Below are positions 1 through 7,620 of a DNA stretch of 64,000 nt, one piece after another. Numbering within the stretch: position 1 is the first letter of the stretch; each line of letters begins with the position of its first letter. The notes beneath the pieces were generated by a model. It was not told where the DNA came from, did no database searches, and worked only from the letters and a program-made list of their open reading frames with translations. This DNA is from Thiohalocapsa sp. ML1 (GTDB taxonomy: Bacteria; Pseudomonadota; Gammaproteobacteria; Chromatiales; Chromatiaceae): assembly GCF_001469165.1 (NCBI RefSeq), contig NZ_JABX01000017.1:1-64000 (forward strand), given 5' to 3'. A program made the position numbers and the translations under genes.

Positions 1-32
1 TCCGCACTATTGCAAAACAAACAAGCGACACA

Positions 33-689
33 GTCTCAATCCCCTTCAATTCGGGGCAGCGGTCGGACATGACGTTACTCGTGCATCGGGTGTCTCAATC
101 AGTCTCAATCCCCTTCAATTCGGGGCAGCGGTCGGACCACTTTTCACTGGTACATGCGCGAGCGTTGTTGTCTCAATCCCCTTCAATTCGGGGCAGCGGT
201 CGGACATAACGCGACCACCCGAACAATCCCCCACCACCCGGTCTCAATCCCCTTCAATTCGGGGCAGCGGTCGGACAGAAAAGTATGGAGAAAGGGGAGA
301 GCCGACACGGTCTCAATCCCCTTCAATTCGGGGCAGCGGTCGGACGCACAACTCCTGGAACAGTGTGCTGAGGCGTCTGTCTCAATCCCCTTCAATTCGG
401 GGCAGCGGTCGGACAACGGCCCCATTACCCTGAACGATGGGACCCGTCTCAATCCCCTTCAATTCGGGGCAGCGGTCGGACCCGCCGACCCAGTCGGCCG
501 CCCAGCCCCGCACTGTCTCAATCCCCTTCAATTCGGGGCAGCGGTCGGACAGACACAATCGTATTGGCACTCTTTCATTGAGTGTCTCAATCCCCTTCAA
601 TTCGGGGCAGCGGTCGGACCGAACTTTTGAGGTAAGTCGCTATGAGTGAGAGAGTCTCAATCCCCTTCAATTCGGGGCAGCGGTCGGAC
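33..689 (-). CRISPR. Type III-B CRISPR array, 10 repeats and 9 spacers
   Basis: Ten identical 36-bp repeats start at 33, 102, 170, 241, 310, 379, 446, 515, 584 and 654. On the plus strand each begins GTCTCAATCCCC and ends GCGGTCGGAC. Spacers are 31-35 bp. Read on the minus strand the repeat ends in ATTGAGAC, which matches the usual 8-nt 5' handle of type III crRNAs, so transcription is inferred to run right to left with the leader next to the RT gene. The first 32 bases of the window are exactly spacer-sized, so the array probably continues off the left edge. The spacer at 69-101 contains a 9-bp copy of the repeat start. Cas6, encoded at the far end of the locus, is the likely processing enzyme. 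Confidence 0.98.
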
Positions 690-783
690 AGCTTGACAAA
701 TACTTTCCGATTGCAGAACAGTGAGTTGCGGCGACCCGAGCGAGCACGAGAAGTTTCCGAAAAAGTTAACTTTCGTTGCGGGC
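690..783 (-). promoter_or_regulatory. Probable CRISPR leader
   Basis: This 94-bp AT-richer stretch separates the leader-proximal repeat (ending at 689) from the stop codon of the reverse transcriptase. Its position, and the repeat orientation inferred from the ATTGAGAC 3' end, make it the likely leader where new spacers are inserted. No convincing promoter boxes could be assigned, so the array may instead be transcribed from the cas operon. Confidence 0.5.
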
Positions 784-1713
784 CTAGGTACTGTGCTTTT
801 GTACAGCGATCGGGCCGTTTCGGCGCGGTCGCAACGGCTTTGATTGTAGCCGCTGACGCGCTGGACGCAAGCCCGGGGTTTGGCTTGGCCGCGGCAGGGA
901 CTGCCCGAGGAAGACGACCTCCGGGCTGCTCTGTACGACGCGGGTCTTCTCGGCGTTGAGCTGGAGATCGAGGGCTTCGAGCTGTCGGCGGGCGAAGTCG
1001 AGTGCGCGCTCGGCGTCGGCCTTGTCGGCGGTGAACAGCAGGAAGTCGTCGGCATAGCGCACGAAGGGGACCTTGGCGGCATCCAGGGCGCTGTCGAAGG
1101 CGTGCAGGTAGAGGTTGCAGAACAGCGGCGAGAGGATGGCGCCCTGGGGGATGCCGCGGTGGGCGGCGAGAAAGCTGCTGTGCGCGGCGCCGACGTCGAG
1201 CCACTGGTCGATGAGGGCCATGAGGCGGGCGTCGGCGACGAAGTCCCGGACGGTGCGGCGCAGGGGCTTGAGCGGGATGTTATCGAAGAAGCCCTTGATG
1301 TCGGCGTCCACCAGCCAGTGCAGGCCGCAGCGGATGCGCTCGCGGGTGCGATCAAGGGCCATTTCGACGTTGCGGCGCGGGCGGTAGCCGTAGCTGTCGT
1401 GGTGGAAGAGCTGCTCGGCGCGCGGCTCTAGCACGAGCTGCACGGCCTTCTGGAGCAGCTTGTCGCGCAGGCACAGCGCCGAGAGCACGCGCTGCTTGCC
1501 GTCGGCCTTGGCGACCGCGAAGCGGCGCAGCGGTGCCGGGCGGTAGCGGCCGGCGGCGACGTCGTCGCGCAGCGTCAGCAGGTGGAGCAGCAGATTGCGC
1601 TCCATCTCGGTGCGGGGGATGCCGGCATCCCAGACGGCGTGGTCGGTGGACAGGGTCTTCCAGGCGCGGTTCAGGGTCTCGGGGCTGAGGATGTCGTCGA
1701 GGGGCTTGGGCAT
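784..1713 (-). CDS. CRISPR-associated reverse transcriptase (group II intron-like)
   Basis: A 309-residue stand-alone reverse transcriptase. Family signatures are visible in order: a YGYRPRRN segment near 108-115, the first catalytic aspartates in LVDADIKGFFDNI (D136/D138), RGIPQGAILSPLFCN near 186-200, and the catalytic YADD box at 220-223. It probably copies RNA into DNA so that RNA-derived spacers can be integrated by Cas1-Cas2. It is a separate gene rather than an RT-Cas1 fusion. The last ~35 residues after the LGQ segment are basic and low in complexity. It is the last cas gene before the array. The 128 bp between it and cas1 is rich in GGTGCGGCT-type repeats. Confidence 0.93.
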   Translation of the reverse strand: MPKPLDDILSPETLNRAWKTLSTDHAVWDAGIPRTEMERNLLLHLLTLRDDVAAGRYRPAPLRRFAVAKADGKQRVLSALCLRDKLLQKAVQLVLEPRAEQLFHHDSYGYRPRRNVEMALDRTRERIRCGLHWLVDADIKGFFDNIPLKPLRRTVRDFVADARLMALIDQWLDVGAAHSSFLAAHRGIPQGAILSPLFCNLYLHAFDSALDAAKVPFVRYADDFLLFTADKADAERALDFARRQLEALDLQLNAEKTRVVQSSPEVVFLGQSLPRPSQTPGLRPARQRLQSKPLRPRRNGPIAVQKHST

Positions 1714-1841
1714 GGGGGCTTCTCGGGTTGGCGCTGTGGGGCGGACGGTCGGTGCGGCGTTTGGTGCGGCTGGTGGTGCGGCTGGTGGTGCGGCGCTGCT
1801 GGTGCGGCGCGCTTGGTTGCGCGCGCCGGCGCTGTGCGGCG

Positions 1842-2939
1842 CTACTCGGCTTGCGGCAGCGCCGGCTTGAGCCAGCGGCGCAGGGTGTCGACGCGGCGCC
1901 CGCAGAGCTGCGGCAGGCTGGTGTCGGTGGCGTCGACCGCGTCGGTCTGCGCCGTGGCGGCTGCCGGGTGCGGGTCCGCGGTCGCGGTGTCTCGGTCGGC
2001 CGGGGCGGAGGCGGCCGGCACCGCCGGCAGCGCGGCGAGATCCGGCCAGTCGCGCCGGGCCTGCGCCCAGGCGCGGTAGAAGCGTTCGCGACCGTCCTTG
2101 CCGAGCTGGCAGCCGGTTGTGCCGGTGGTGAAGTCGGCGGGGACGAGCACGCTGTCGAGAAGCCCGAGCACGACGCAGTCCACGGACGGACGCAGGGGCT
2201 CGATGAGGTCGAGCACCAGCGATTCGCGGCCGGGAACGATGCCGTGCAGAAAGCCGCGGGCGGGGTCGAGCCCCTGGCGCTGCACGGCCGCGAGCATCTC
2301 GCCGCCGAGCAGGGTGTAGCCGAGCGAGAGCAGCACGTTGACGGGGTCGCGCGGGGGCCGGCGGTTGCGGCCGGCGAACTGCCAGGCGTCCGGCAGCCAG
2401 CCGGCGAGCCAGCGGTACCAGGCGCCGGCGGCGCCGCCCTCGAAGCCCATCAGCGTGCCCACGGTGCGCGCGCGCTGGAGCTTGTCGCCGGCCTCATCGA
2501 GGGCGGCGGTGAGCGCGGCGAGGGCGTTGGGGGCTGCGGCGGCGCCGGTCGATGCGGCGGCCAGGTGCAGGGCGGCGCGGCGCTGGGCGTCGAGCTTGGC
2601 CGCGAGCAGCCGGCGCGCGATGCTGAGCGCCAGCTCGGGGCGGTCGGCGGCGCGGTGCTGGGCGGTGCGCAGCTCGATGGTGGCGCCGAGTGCGGCGCCG
2701 ACCAGCGCGGCGGGGCTGCGCCCGCGGGCCGGCAGCAGCACGCCGGGGATGCCGCGCTCGGCGAGCGCACGCCAGACGTCGCAGGCAATGAGCGCCTTGC
2801 CGTGCACGATGACTTGACCGAGCACGCCGAGGGGGACGTGCTCGGGCGGCGCGTCGCCGTGGCGCACGCAGAGCGCCTTGCCGTTGAGCTCGACACGGGT
2901 GTCGCGCCGGTCGATGACGAGGATGAGGTCGGTGGTCAT
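1842..2939 (-). CDS. cas1: CRISPR integrase Cas1
   Basis: A 365-residue Cas1, the metal-dependent integrase that inserts new spacers together with Cas2. It opens with a beta-rich N-terminal half. The C-terminal helical catalytic domain carries the expected acid-His-acid set: E167 in GFEGG, H232 in GFLHG, and an acidic residue in LVLDLIEPLRP (D244 or E247). The start at 2939 is preceded by an AAGGAG ribosome site at good spacing, which rejects the longer upstream reading. The last ~70 residues are Ala/Pro/Asp-rich and not typical of the core fold. It lies between cas2a and the RT gene in an adaptation cassette. Confidence 0.95.
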   Translation of the reverse strand: MTTDLILVIDRRDTRVELNGKALCVRHGDAPPEHVPLGVLGQVIVHGKALIACDVWRALAERGIPGVLLPARGRSPAALVGAALGATIELRTAQHRAADRPELALSIARRLLAAKLDAQRRAALHLAAASTGAAAAPNALAALTAALDEAGDKLQRARTVGTLMGFEGGAAGAWYRWLAGWLPDAWQFAGRNRRPPRDPVNVLLSLGYTLLGGEMLAAVQRQGLDPARGFLHGIVPGRESLVLDLIEPLRPSVDCVVLGLLDSVLVPADFTTGTTGCQLGKDGRERFYRAWAQARRDWPDLAALPAVPAASAPADRDTATADPHPAAATAQTDAVDATDTSLPQLCGRRVDTLRRWLKPALPQAE

Positions 2940-2974
2940 GGCGGGCTCCTTGGTGGTGGTGCTGCGGGGTCTGC

Positions 2975-3460
2975 TCAGGGCTTGCGGCGGCGCTCGGTGC
3001 GGGTGGCGGTGCGCGGCCGATCCGCGGCAGCGGGGCGTGCGCCGCTGCCGGCCGCGGCGCGCGCTGGCGCCGGCCGATCGGCGCTGCGACCGGCGCCGAG
3101 CAGGCCGCGCCACCAGCCGGGCTTGACCGGGGCGCGGGCGGGTTGGTCGCGCTGCCCTGGGGCGGGCGCGGCGGCGGTCAGATGGGCGTCGGCGAGCAGT
3201 CCCGCGCGGGCGATGCCCTTGCCGCGCATCCAGATGTCGGCCGGGTCGGCGACGGGGTAGGCGCGCACGTCGTCTTCCGCGGCGACCATGATCTTGGCGA
3301 GCATGTCCAGCAGTTGGTCCATGCCGCGTCGGTTGCGCTGCACCAGAAACACCGATTCCTGCACCGGGACGCCTTCGCGGCGCATGCGGTAGTGCACGCG
3401 CTTGAGGCGACGCGGGTCGGCGATGTCGTAGGCGAGCAGGTACCAGTCTTTGCGGTCCAT
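2975..3460 (-). CDS. cas2: Cas2 with proline/arginine-rich C-terminal extension (cas2a)
   Basis: A 161-residue protein whose first ~95 residues are Cas2-like: WYLLAYDIADPRRLKRVH is the typical first strand and helix, followed by VQESVFLVQ. Cas2 forms the structural core of the Cas1-Cas2 spacer integrase. Residues from about 97 to 161 form an Ala/Pro/Arg-rich, probably disordered and strongly basic tail, making the protein much longer than the usual 85-100 residues. The start is the methionine just before DRKDWYLL; upstream sequence is hexanucleotide repeat. A second Cas2-like gene lies 229 bp upstream in the same direction. Confidence 0.9.
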   Translation of the reverse strand: MDRKDWYLLAYDIADPRRLKRVHYRMRREGVPVQESVFLVQRNRRGMDQLLDMLAKIMVAAEDDVRAYPVADPADIWMRGKGIARAGLLADAHLTAAAPAPGQRDQPARAPVKPGWWRGLLGAGRSADRPAPARAAAGSGARPAAADRPRTATRTERRRKP

Positions 3461-3489
3461 AGAAGTTGCTCGTGATTGCGTGTCCGCTC

Positions 3490-3666
3490 GTTGTCGTTGT
3501 CGTTGCCGTTGCCGTTGTCGTTGCCGTTGTCGGAGCCGTGCAACGCGCTTGGTCCGTGTTGACCAGGAGGTCAACACTCCAGTCAACGCCACGGCGGGAG
3601 CGTGGCGGGAGAGCGGGCGGAGGGCACGGCCGGAGAGCCGACCTCCAGGTCGGCTCGGCAGGCGCG
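3490..3666. repeat. Composite dispersed repeat, copy A (hexamer array plus two palindromes)
   Basis: About seven GTTGTC/GTTGCC hexamers (about 3490-3535) are followed by a 37-bp core at 3554-3590 containing a GTTGACC...GGTCAAC palindrome, then by a second palindrome at 3645-3666 around GCCGACCTCCAGGTCGGC. The same modules recur at 55641-55861 and 61598-61791. The 37-bp core here is inverted relative to those copies. This element separates the two cas2 genes. Confidence 0.8.
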
Positions 3667-3689
3667 AGAGCCAGCCCGTCTTCACCGGC

Positions 3690-3977
3690 TTAGCGCACCG
3701 CGAGCAGCAGCCGGTTGGTGGTGTCCGGACTGCCGCGACCGCGGGCGAGGGCCGGGCGGCGAGCCTCCAGCCAGGCGAGCAGCAGGCGGTCGGTGTCCGG
3801 GTCCATCTCGCCCGCAAGCTGGGCGATGAGCTCGGCGGCCTCGGCCTCGGTGAGCAGACACTCGTGCACGGATTTCTGCCCGTCGAGGCGCCACTCGCGC
3901 AGGATGCGCAGCACCGCCCGCCGGGTACGGTTGTCGCTGATGTCGTACGCAATCACGGCGACGCGGCGCTGCTGCAT
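3690..3977 (-). CDS. cas2: Second Cas2-like protein (cas2b)
   Basis: A 95-residue protein of normal Cas2 length with the typical first beta strand VAVIAYDISDNRTRR, followed by QKSVHECLLTEAEA. It differs strongly from the neighbouring cas2a. It may form a heteromeric Cas2 with it, replace it, or have another role such as a nuclease. It starts 27 bp downstream of a coiled-coil gene, so it is probably in the same operon. Confidence 0.88.
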   Translation of the reverse strand: MQQRRVAVIAYDISDNRTRRAVLRILREWRLDGQKSVHECLLTEAEAAELIAQLAGEMDPDTDRLLLAWLEARRPALARGRGSPDTTNRLLLAVR

Positions 3978-4004
3978 GGCGGTTTCCTCGCTGGGTGGCG
4001 GCGC

Positions 4005-4556
4005 TCAGGCCTTGGCGCTGACGCCTTCGTGGATGATGGCGACGAACTCGCCGCCGAGCTGGTCGAGCATTTCGTGGAACTGGTCCACGGCGCGCAGCAG
4101 GCGCTGCTCCTCGGCGTCGCGCAGCGACTCGTGGCGGAGCTTGGCGATGGCGTCGAAGCGGCGCTCCATCTCGGCGTTGAAGCGCTCGGTGACCTGGTTC
4201 ATGGTCTGCTGGAGCTTGAGCTTCTCCTCGGCGAAGAACTCGTGGCGCTTGCGGCGCATCTCGGCCTTGCCGGTGACGAGCACGTCGTTGCACATCTCCT
4301 GCACGGCCTGGAGCTTGGTCTCCACGGCCAGGTGCAGGGCGCGGCGGCGGTACTCGAAGCCGGAGCGGAGCTGGTCAAGCTCGTGGCGGCGCACCTCGCG
4401 CTCGGCCTCGCTCGGGAAGAGCCGCGCGAGGAAGCGCTCCTCGTCGCGCTGCATGGCGCGGCCGACGAGCATGCGGTTGTGCTCGAGGTGCGGCGCAATG
4501 GCCTTGGGCTCGCGCTCGATCAGCGGGACGTTGTTGAGGGTGTCGTCGAGAGACAT
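4005..4556 (-). CDS. CRISPR-locus coiled-coil protein of unknown function
   Basis: A 183-residue protein, almost entirely helical and charged, with heptad-like Glu/Arg/Leu spacing from about residue 40 to 170 (for example EAEREVRRHELDQLRSG). No signal peptide, membrane segment or catalytic motif is visible and I do not recognise the family. The start at 4556 opens MSLDDTLNN. It sits between cas2b and a membrane coiled-coil gene, so a structural partnership with that membrane protein is a reasonable inference only. Confidence 0.75.
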   Translation of the reverse strand: MSLDDTLNNVPLIEREPKAIAPHLEHNRMLVGRAMQRDEERFLARLFPSEAEREVRRHELDQLRSGFEYRRRALHLAVETKLQAVQEMCNDVLVTGKAEMRRKRHEFFAEEKLKLQQTMNQVTERFNAEMERRFDAIAKLRHESLRDAEEQRLLRAVDQFHEMLDQLGGEFVAIIHEGVSAKA

Positions 4557-4616
4557 GGCGATGGTCCTGGGTTGTTGTCTGGATTGCTTGAGGGCGCCGC
4601 CTGGAGAAGCCGATGC

Positions 4617-4647
4617 GAGAGGGCCAAGGGCCGAGGGCCGAGGGCTG
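4617..4647. repeat. GGGCCGA heptanucleotide array
   Basis: Short tandem array of GGGCCAA/GGGCCGA heptamers between two genes of the ancillary block. The same heptamer recurs at more than ten other intergenic places in the window. Confidence 0.85.
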
Positions 4648-4693
4648 CTGGCTCGCACCGGCCAAAGGCGGCACGGCTTCCGCCGTGCCGCCA

Positions 4694-5827
4694 TTAGGCC
4701 GCACGGGCGGGGCCGGGGCCGCCATCGGCAAGCTTGTCTTCTGCGCCCTCGCGCAGGCCGGCCTCGATGGCCTCGCGGCTGCGGCGCACGCGGGCCTTGA
4801 CCAGCTCGCCGTCGAGCGCGAAGCCGTGCAGCGCGGAGGCCGTCTCGGCGGCCTTGCTGTCCGCGACGAGCGCGGCGCGGTGCCAGGCTTCGAGAACGGG
4901 CAAGCGCGAGGTGGTCAGCAGCTCGAAGCTGACCCAGATGCCGAGCTCCATCGTCACGCTGAGGAACAGCGCGAGGAAGAAGGTGAACTGGAGCACCGTC
5001 GGCGGCTCCGGGAACACCGCGTCCAGGGTGTTGACGAAGGCGCGCGCCAGCGCGTGCTCGACGCGCGAGTCGCCCTCGTAGCCGCTGGCGCGGATGGCGG
5101 CGAGCTCGCGGTCGCGGCGCTCGGTACGCGCGGCGGTCTGCGCGGCCTCGGCGCCGTCGAGCGCTGCGAGCAGCTCGGCCCGGCGGGCGGCAACGTTGGC
5201 GTCGTGCTCGGTGCGGGCGCGCTCGAAGGCGGCCTTCTCGTCGGCAAGGCGCTGCTCGATGGCGCGGTAGCGCTTGCCGATGAAGACGCCGCCGACCTCG
5301 TTGTCCATCTCGGCGTCGAGCTGCTGTTCCAGCGCCGCGATGGCCGGCAGGTAGCGCGCGGCGATGGCCTCGCGCTCGCGCAGGTCTTGGGCATCGAGCG
5401 CGGCGAGGGCGTCGGTGCGGCGGGCTGCGGCGTCGGCGCGCTCGCGTTCGGTGTCGGCCTGGAAGCGGGCTTGGGCGGACGCGAGATCGGCGCCGCGCAC
5501 CTGCTCCAGCGCCGGGCGATCCAGATGACCGGCGAGGTACATCAGCGAGCAGGCGGCGGAAAGCCCGAGCAGCATCCAGCGGAAGCCGAGCACGACGCCG
5601 CGCACCGTGTGCGGATAACGCACCGTCTGCTGGCTGTGCAGGAAGCGGTGCATGACGATGACCAGCACCTTGAGCCCCTCCAGCGCCACGGCGAGACCGA
5701 GCGCGAGCCAGAGGCTGTCGAGATAGGCATAGAGCACCTGCCCCTCCAGCACCGCCGCTACCGCAAAGAGCAGCAGGCCGAGGATGAGCAGCAGGGCCCA
5801 GGTGACGGGATACAAGCGTTGCAGCAT
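4694..5827 (-). CDS. CRISPR-locus membrane protein with long coiled coil
   Basis: A 377-residue protein of unknown family. Three hydrophobic segments are visible at about 8-28, 33-59 and 78-100, then a long charged Ala/Glu/Arg-rich coiled coil (about 105-250), then a fourth hydrophobic stretch near 275-300 (LQFTFFLALFLSVTMELG), then a polar tail. This predicts an inner-membrane protein with a long cytoplasmic or periplasmic rod. It is transcribed with the downstream soluble coiled-coil gene and the cas2 genes. It lies next to a Cam1-like membrane CARF gene, so a membrane-directed abortive response is possible, but the sequence itself shows no effector domain. Confidence 0.75.
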   Translation of the reverse strand: MLQRLYPVTWALLLILGLLLFAVAAVLEGQVLYAYLDSLWLALGLAVALEGLKVLVIVMHRFLHSQQTVRYPHTVRGVVLGFRWMLLGLSAACSLMYLAGHLDRPALEQVRGADLASAQARFQADTERERADAAARRTDALAALDAQDLREREAIAARYLPAIAALEQQLDAEMDNEVGGVFIGKRYRAIEQRLADEKAAFERARTEHDANVAARRAELLAALDGAEAAQTAARTERRDRELAAIRASGYEGDSRVEHALARAFVNTLDAVFPEPPTVLQFTFFLALFLSVTMELGIWVSFELLTTSRLPVLEAWHRAALVADSKAAETASALHGFALDGELVKARVRRSREAIEAGLREGAEDKLADGGPGPARAA

Positions 5828-5928
5828 GGTGCGCCTCCGGGACGCAGTCGTTTAGTGACTGCATAGGAGACTAATGCTGGGCGCTTCCGTGTACGCCCGG
5901 CGGCAAGCTTGTCAATAAGTCGCGTCTC

Positions 5929-5952
5929 GTGACACCGCTCCGGCGGTGTCAC
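5929..5952. repeat. Perfect hairpin, 10-bp stem with TCCG loop
   Basis: GTGACACCGC and GCGGTGTCAC form a perfect 10-bp stem around the loop TCCG, upstream of the membrane coiled-coil gene and downstream of the Cam1-like gene. There is no U-tract, so it is not a classic intrinsic terminator. The same TCCG loop and stem length occur in the hairpin at 58788-58811. Confidence 0.7.
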
Positions 5953-5983
5953 GCATCCGGCGGCGCTCCGCGCCGCGACCCTG

Positions 5984-6084
5984 GTGGGAGCGGCTTCAGC
6001 CGCGAATCTCCGTGGGAGCGGCTTTAGCCGCGATCCGCGACGTCACCGCCGGCGCTGCATTGTCGCGGCTCAAGCCGCTCTCAC
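5984..6084. repeat. Cluster of three REP palindromes
   Basis: Two direct copies at 5984-6005 and 6012-6033 (GTGGGAGCGGCTTYAGCC core) and one inverted copy at 6063-6084. They match the common gammaproteobacterial REP type. The inverted copy supplies the last codons and the stop of the Cam1-like gene. Confidence 0.85.
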
Positions 6085-6711
6085 CGCCCCCGCCGGCCGC
6101 GGCCGCGAGACGCACCGGACGCGCGCCGTCTCCGGCTTGGGCTGGTGCTGCTCATCGTAGCCGACCGTGACATACAGCGAATCCACGCGGGCCTCCTCCG
6201 CCGCCATGAAGGCACCGAGGCTCATCGGTACCTTGCCGCCGGTCACGTCCACGGCCACGTTGCTGACGCCGTTGCGCTTGAGCTCCGCAAGCAGCGCGTG
6301 CACTGCGGTGCGCGCCGCTTCGGGGTCATCGGCATCGGCAACCTCGCGCGAGCCGACGACGCGAATGCCGAGCGCTTGCGCCTTCGCCACAAGGCCCTGC
6401 ACCGCGTCCCCGCTGAACGCGGTACCGACAAAGCCCACCCAAGTCGGCCGCGCCCGCTCCATCACCCAAGCCGGCACCTCGGCGCGGCTCACCGTGAACA
6501 ACAGCGCCGTCCAGTGCGCGTCGTCCCGCGCCAGCCCGCCGACCTTCGGGAAGCGATTGCCGCGCAACCACGCCCGCAGTCGGTCGCGTCTCACCCAAGC
6601 CAAAGAGCCGACGACGATCGCGACAACGGAGGTCGCGAGCCCAAGCAGCGTGCTGATGCGGTCGATCAGCTCCCAGAGGGCGGGGTCGGTTGCGAAGGCG
6701 GTCTCGTTCAT
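6070..6711 (-). CDS. Cam1-like membrane protein: TM helix plus CARF domain
   Basis: A 213-residue protein with one hydrophobic helix at about 20-40 (LLGLATSVVAIVVGSLAWV), a basic linker, then a Rossmann-like CARF domain. The CARF signature VDVTGGKVPMSLGAFMA lies near 155-171. CARF domains bind the cyclic oligoadenylates made by Cas10. This single-TM plus CARF layout and length match Cam1, a cyclic-tetra-adenylate-gated membrane effector; assignment to Cam1 is by architecture only. The last residues are encoded by a REP palindrome. A CARF ring nuclease without effector function is an alternative. Confidence 0.8.
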   Translation of the reverse strand: MNETAFATDPALWELIDRISTLLGLATSVVAIVVGSLAWVRRDRLRAWLRGNRFPKVGGLARDDAHWTALLFTVSRAEVPAWVMERARPTWVGFVGTAFSGDAVQGLVAKAQALGIRVVGSREVADADDPEAARTAVHALLAELKRNGVSNVAVDVTGGKVPMSLGAFMAAEEARVDSLYVTVGYDEQHQPKPETARVRCVSRPRPAGAVRAA

Positions 6712-6819
6712 GGCGGTAAGGTCTCCTTGGTTACGTCAATGCCGACGAAGCAAGCGGCTCGGCGCCGCGAACGCGCAGCCGCCGCAATGCCGGAAGCGCC
6801 GCGGCGAAGGCTCCCGGCC

Positions 6820-7137
6820 TCACGCCAACCGCTCCAGCCAGCCCAGCTCGAAGGGCATGGCGGCCATCTCTTCCGCGCTCAGCCCCCGCCCCTCCGCCAG
6901 CCGCCCTCTGAGGCGCAGCACCAAAGCCGCATCACCGGGCTGCATCTCGATGCTGACCCGCACCGCGCCCACCGGCAGCCCGAGCAGCCGCGACAAGAAA
7001 TCCGCCGCCGGCCGATGTCCGATGGCCGATTGGAAGCCGCCCGCAACACGCGCCCGCGCCACCTCCGGCGCAATCGGGCCGGAGAAGCGGAAGTCGCCGT
7101 AGGCGGTCAGGATAGGCGTGTTCAGCAGGTAGATCAT
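6820..7137 (-). CDS. DUF1874 ring nuclease, Crn2/AcrIII-1 family
   Basis: A 105-residue protein starting MIYLLNTPILTAYGDF. The family signature SAIGHRPAADFLSRLLG includes the histidine that corresponds to the catalytic His of the viral anti-CRISPR AcrIII-1; VSIEMQPGDAALVL follows. Family members cleave cyclic tetra-adenylate, so this protein would switch off the CARF effectors around it. Length is normal for the family. The start at 7137 places the conserved strand at the N-terminus; the upstream in-frame extension is not conserved-looking. It lies between the HepT and Cam1-like genes. Confidence 0.85.
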   Translation of the reverse strand: MIYLLNTPILTAYGDFRFSGPIAPEVARARVAGGFQSAIGHRPAADFLSRLLGLPVGAVRVSIEMQPGDAALVLRLRGRLAEGRGLSAEEMAAMPFELGWLERLA

Positions 7138-7194
7138 GGTGCTCCGGTTTGGCGCGCTCGCCTCTCGGGCCAATCGCAGCCGCCACGGCGGCGA

Positions 7195-7620
7195 TTAGCC
7201 CGGCGTGTTTGACTTTGGACCGGCGAGCCGATTCAGGCTCCAGTCTCGAAACGCCGTGTATAGCCTCACGGCCGGCTCGACGGCGGCGGTGACGCGGCCC
7301 AAATCGATCTCATCGTAAAGATGCGTCAACACGTTGCGCATTCCGCAGGCCGCAATCAACTCCTTAGCCAAAGGCTCAGGCATACTGCCCTTCGCGGCGA
7401 GCCTGCCGAAGATCTCCCGATAGCTCGCAGGCAGGGTTTCCTCATCTTGCTTCAGGAATTGCAGCGCAATATCTGCTGCCGACTCGCACAGCAGTTGCAG
7501 CAGCCGTTCGATCGTGTAGTGCTCGCGCAGCCGAGCGGCCTCATCCTGCCCGGCGTAGGCGCCGAGATCCGTGATGTAGCGATTCAGGAAGCCGAGCTTT
7601 CGCTCCAGCACTTCAGTCAT
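7195..7620 (-). CDS. hepT: HepT-like HEPN toxin
   Basis: A 141-residue all-helical protein of the HEPN/HepT (DUF86) family. The catalytic RX4HXY motif is intact in RNVLTHLYDEID near residues 94-105. HepT is an RNase-type toxin neutralised by its partner MntA, which AMPylates the motif tyrosine. The MTEVLERK start overlaps the end of mntA by 8 bp, indicating translational coupling. Its position inside a type III CRISPR locus suggests an addiction or back-up suicide module, which is inference. Confidence 0.88.
   Translation of the reverse strand: MTEVLERKLGFLNRYITDLGAYAGQDEAARLREHYTIERLLQLLCESAADIALQFLKQDEETLPASYREIFGRLAAKGSMPEPLAKELIAACGMRNVLTHLYDEIDLGRVTAAVEPAVRLYTAFRDWSLNRLAGPKSNTPG

Noticed and set aside
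154-649. Open frames of 70-158 codons across the CRISPR array on both strands
   Set aside because: They consist of translated repeats (SIPFNSGQRSD-type units) and unrelated spacers; not genes.
784-2939. RT-Cas1 fusion
   Set aside because: RT starts at its own ATG (1713) and cas1 ends at 1842 with 128 bp between; they are separate genes.
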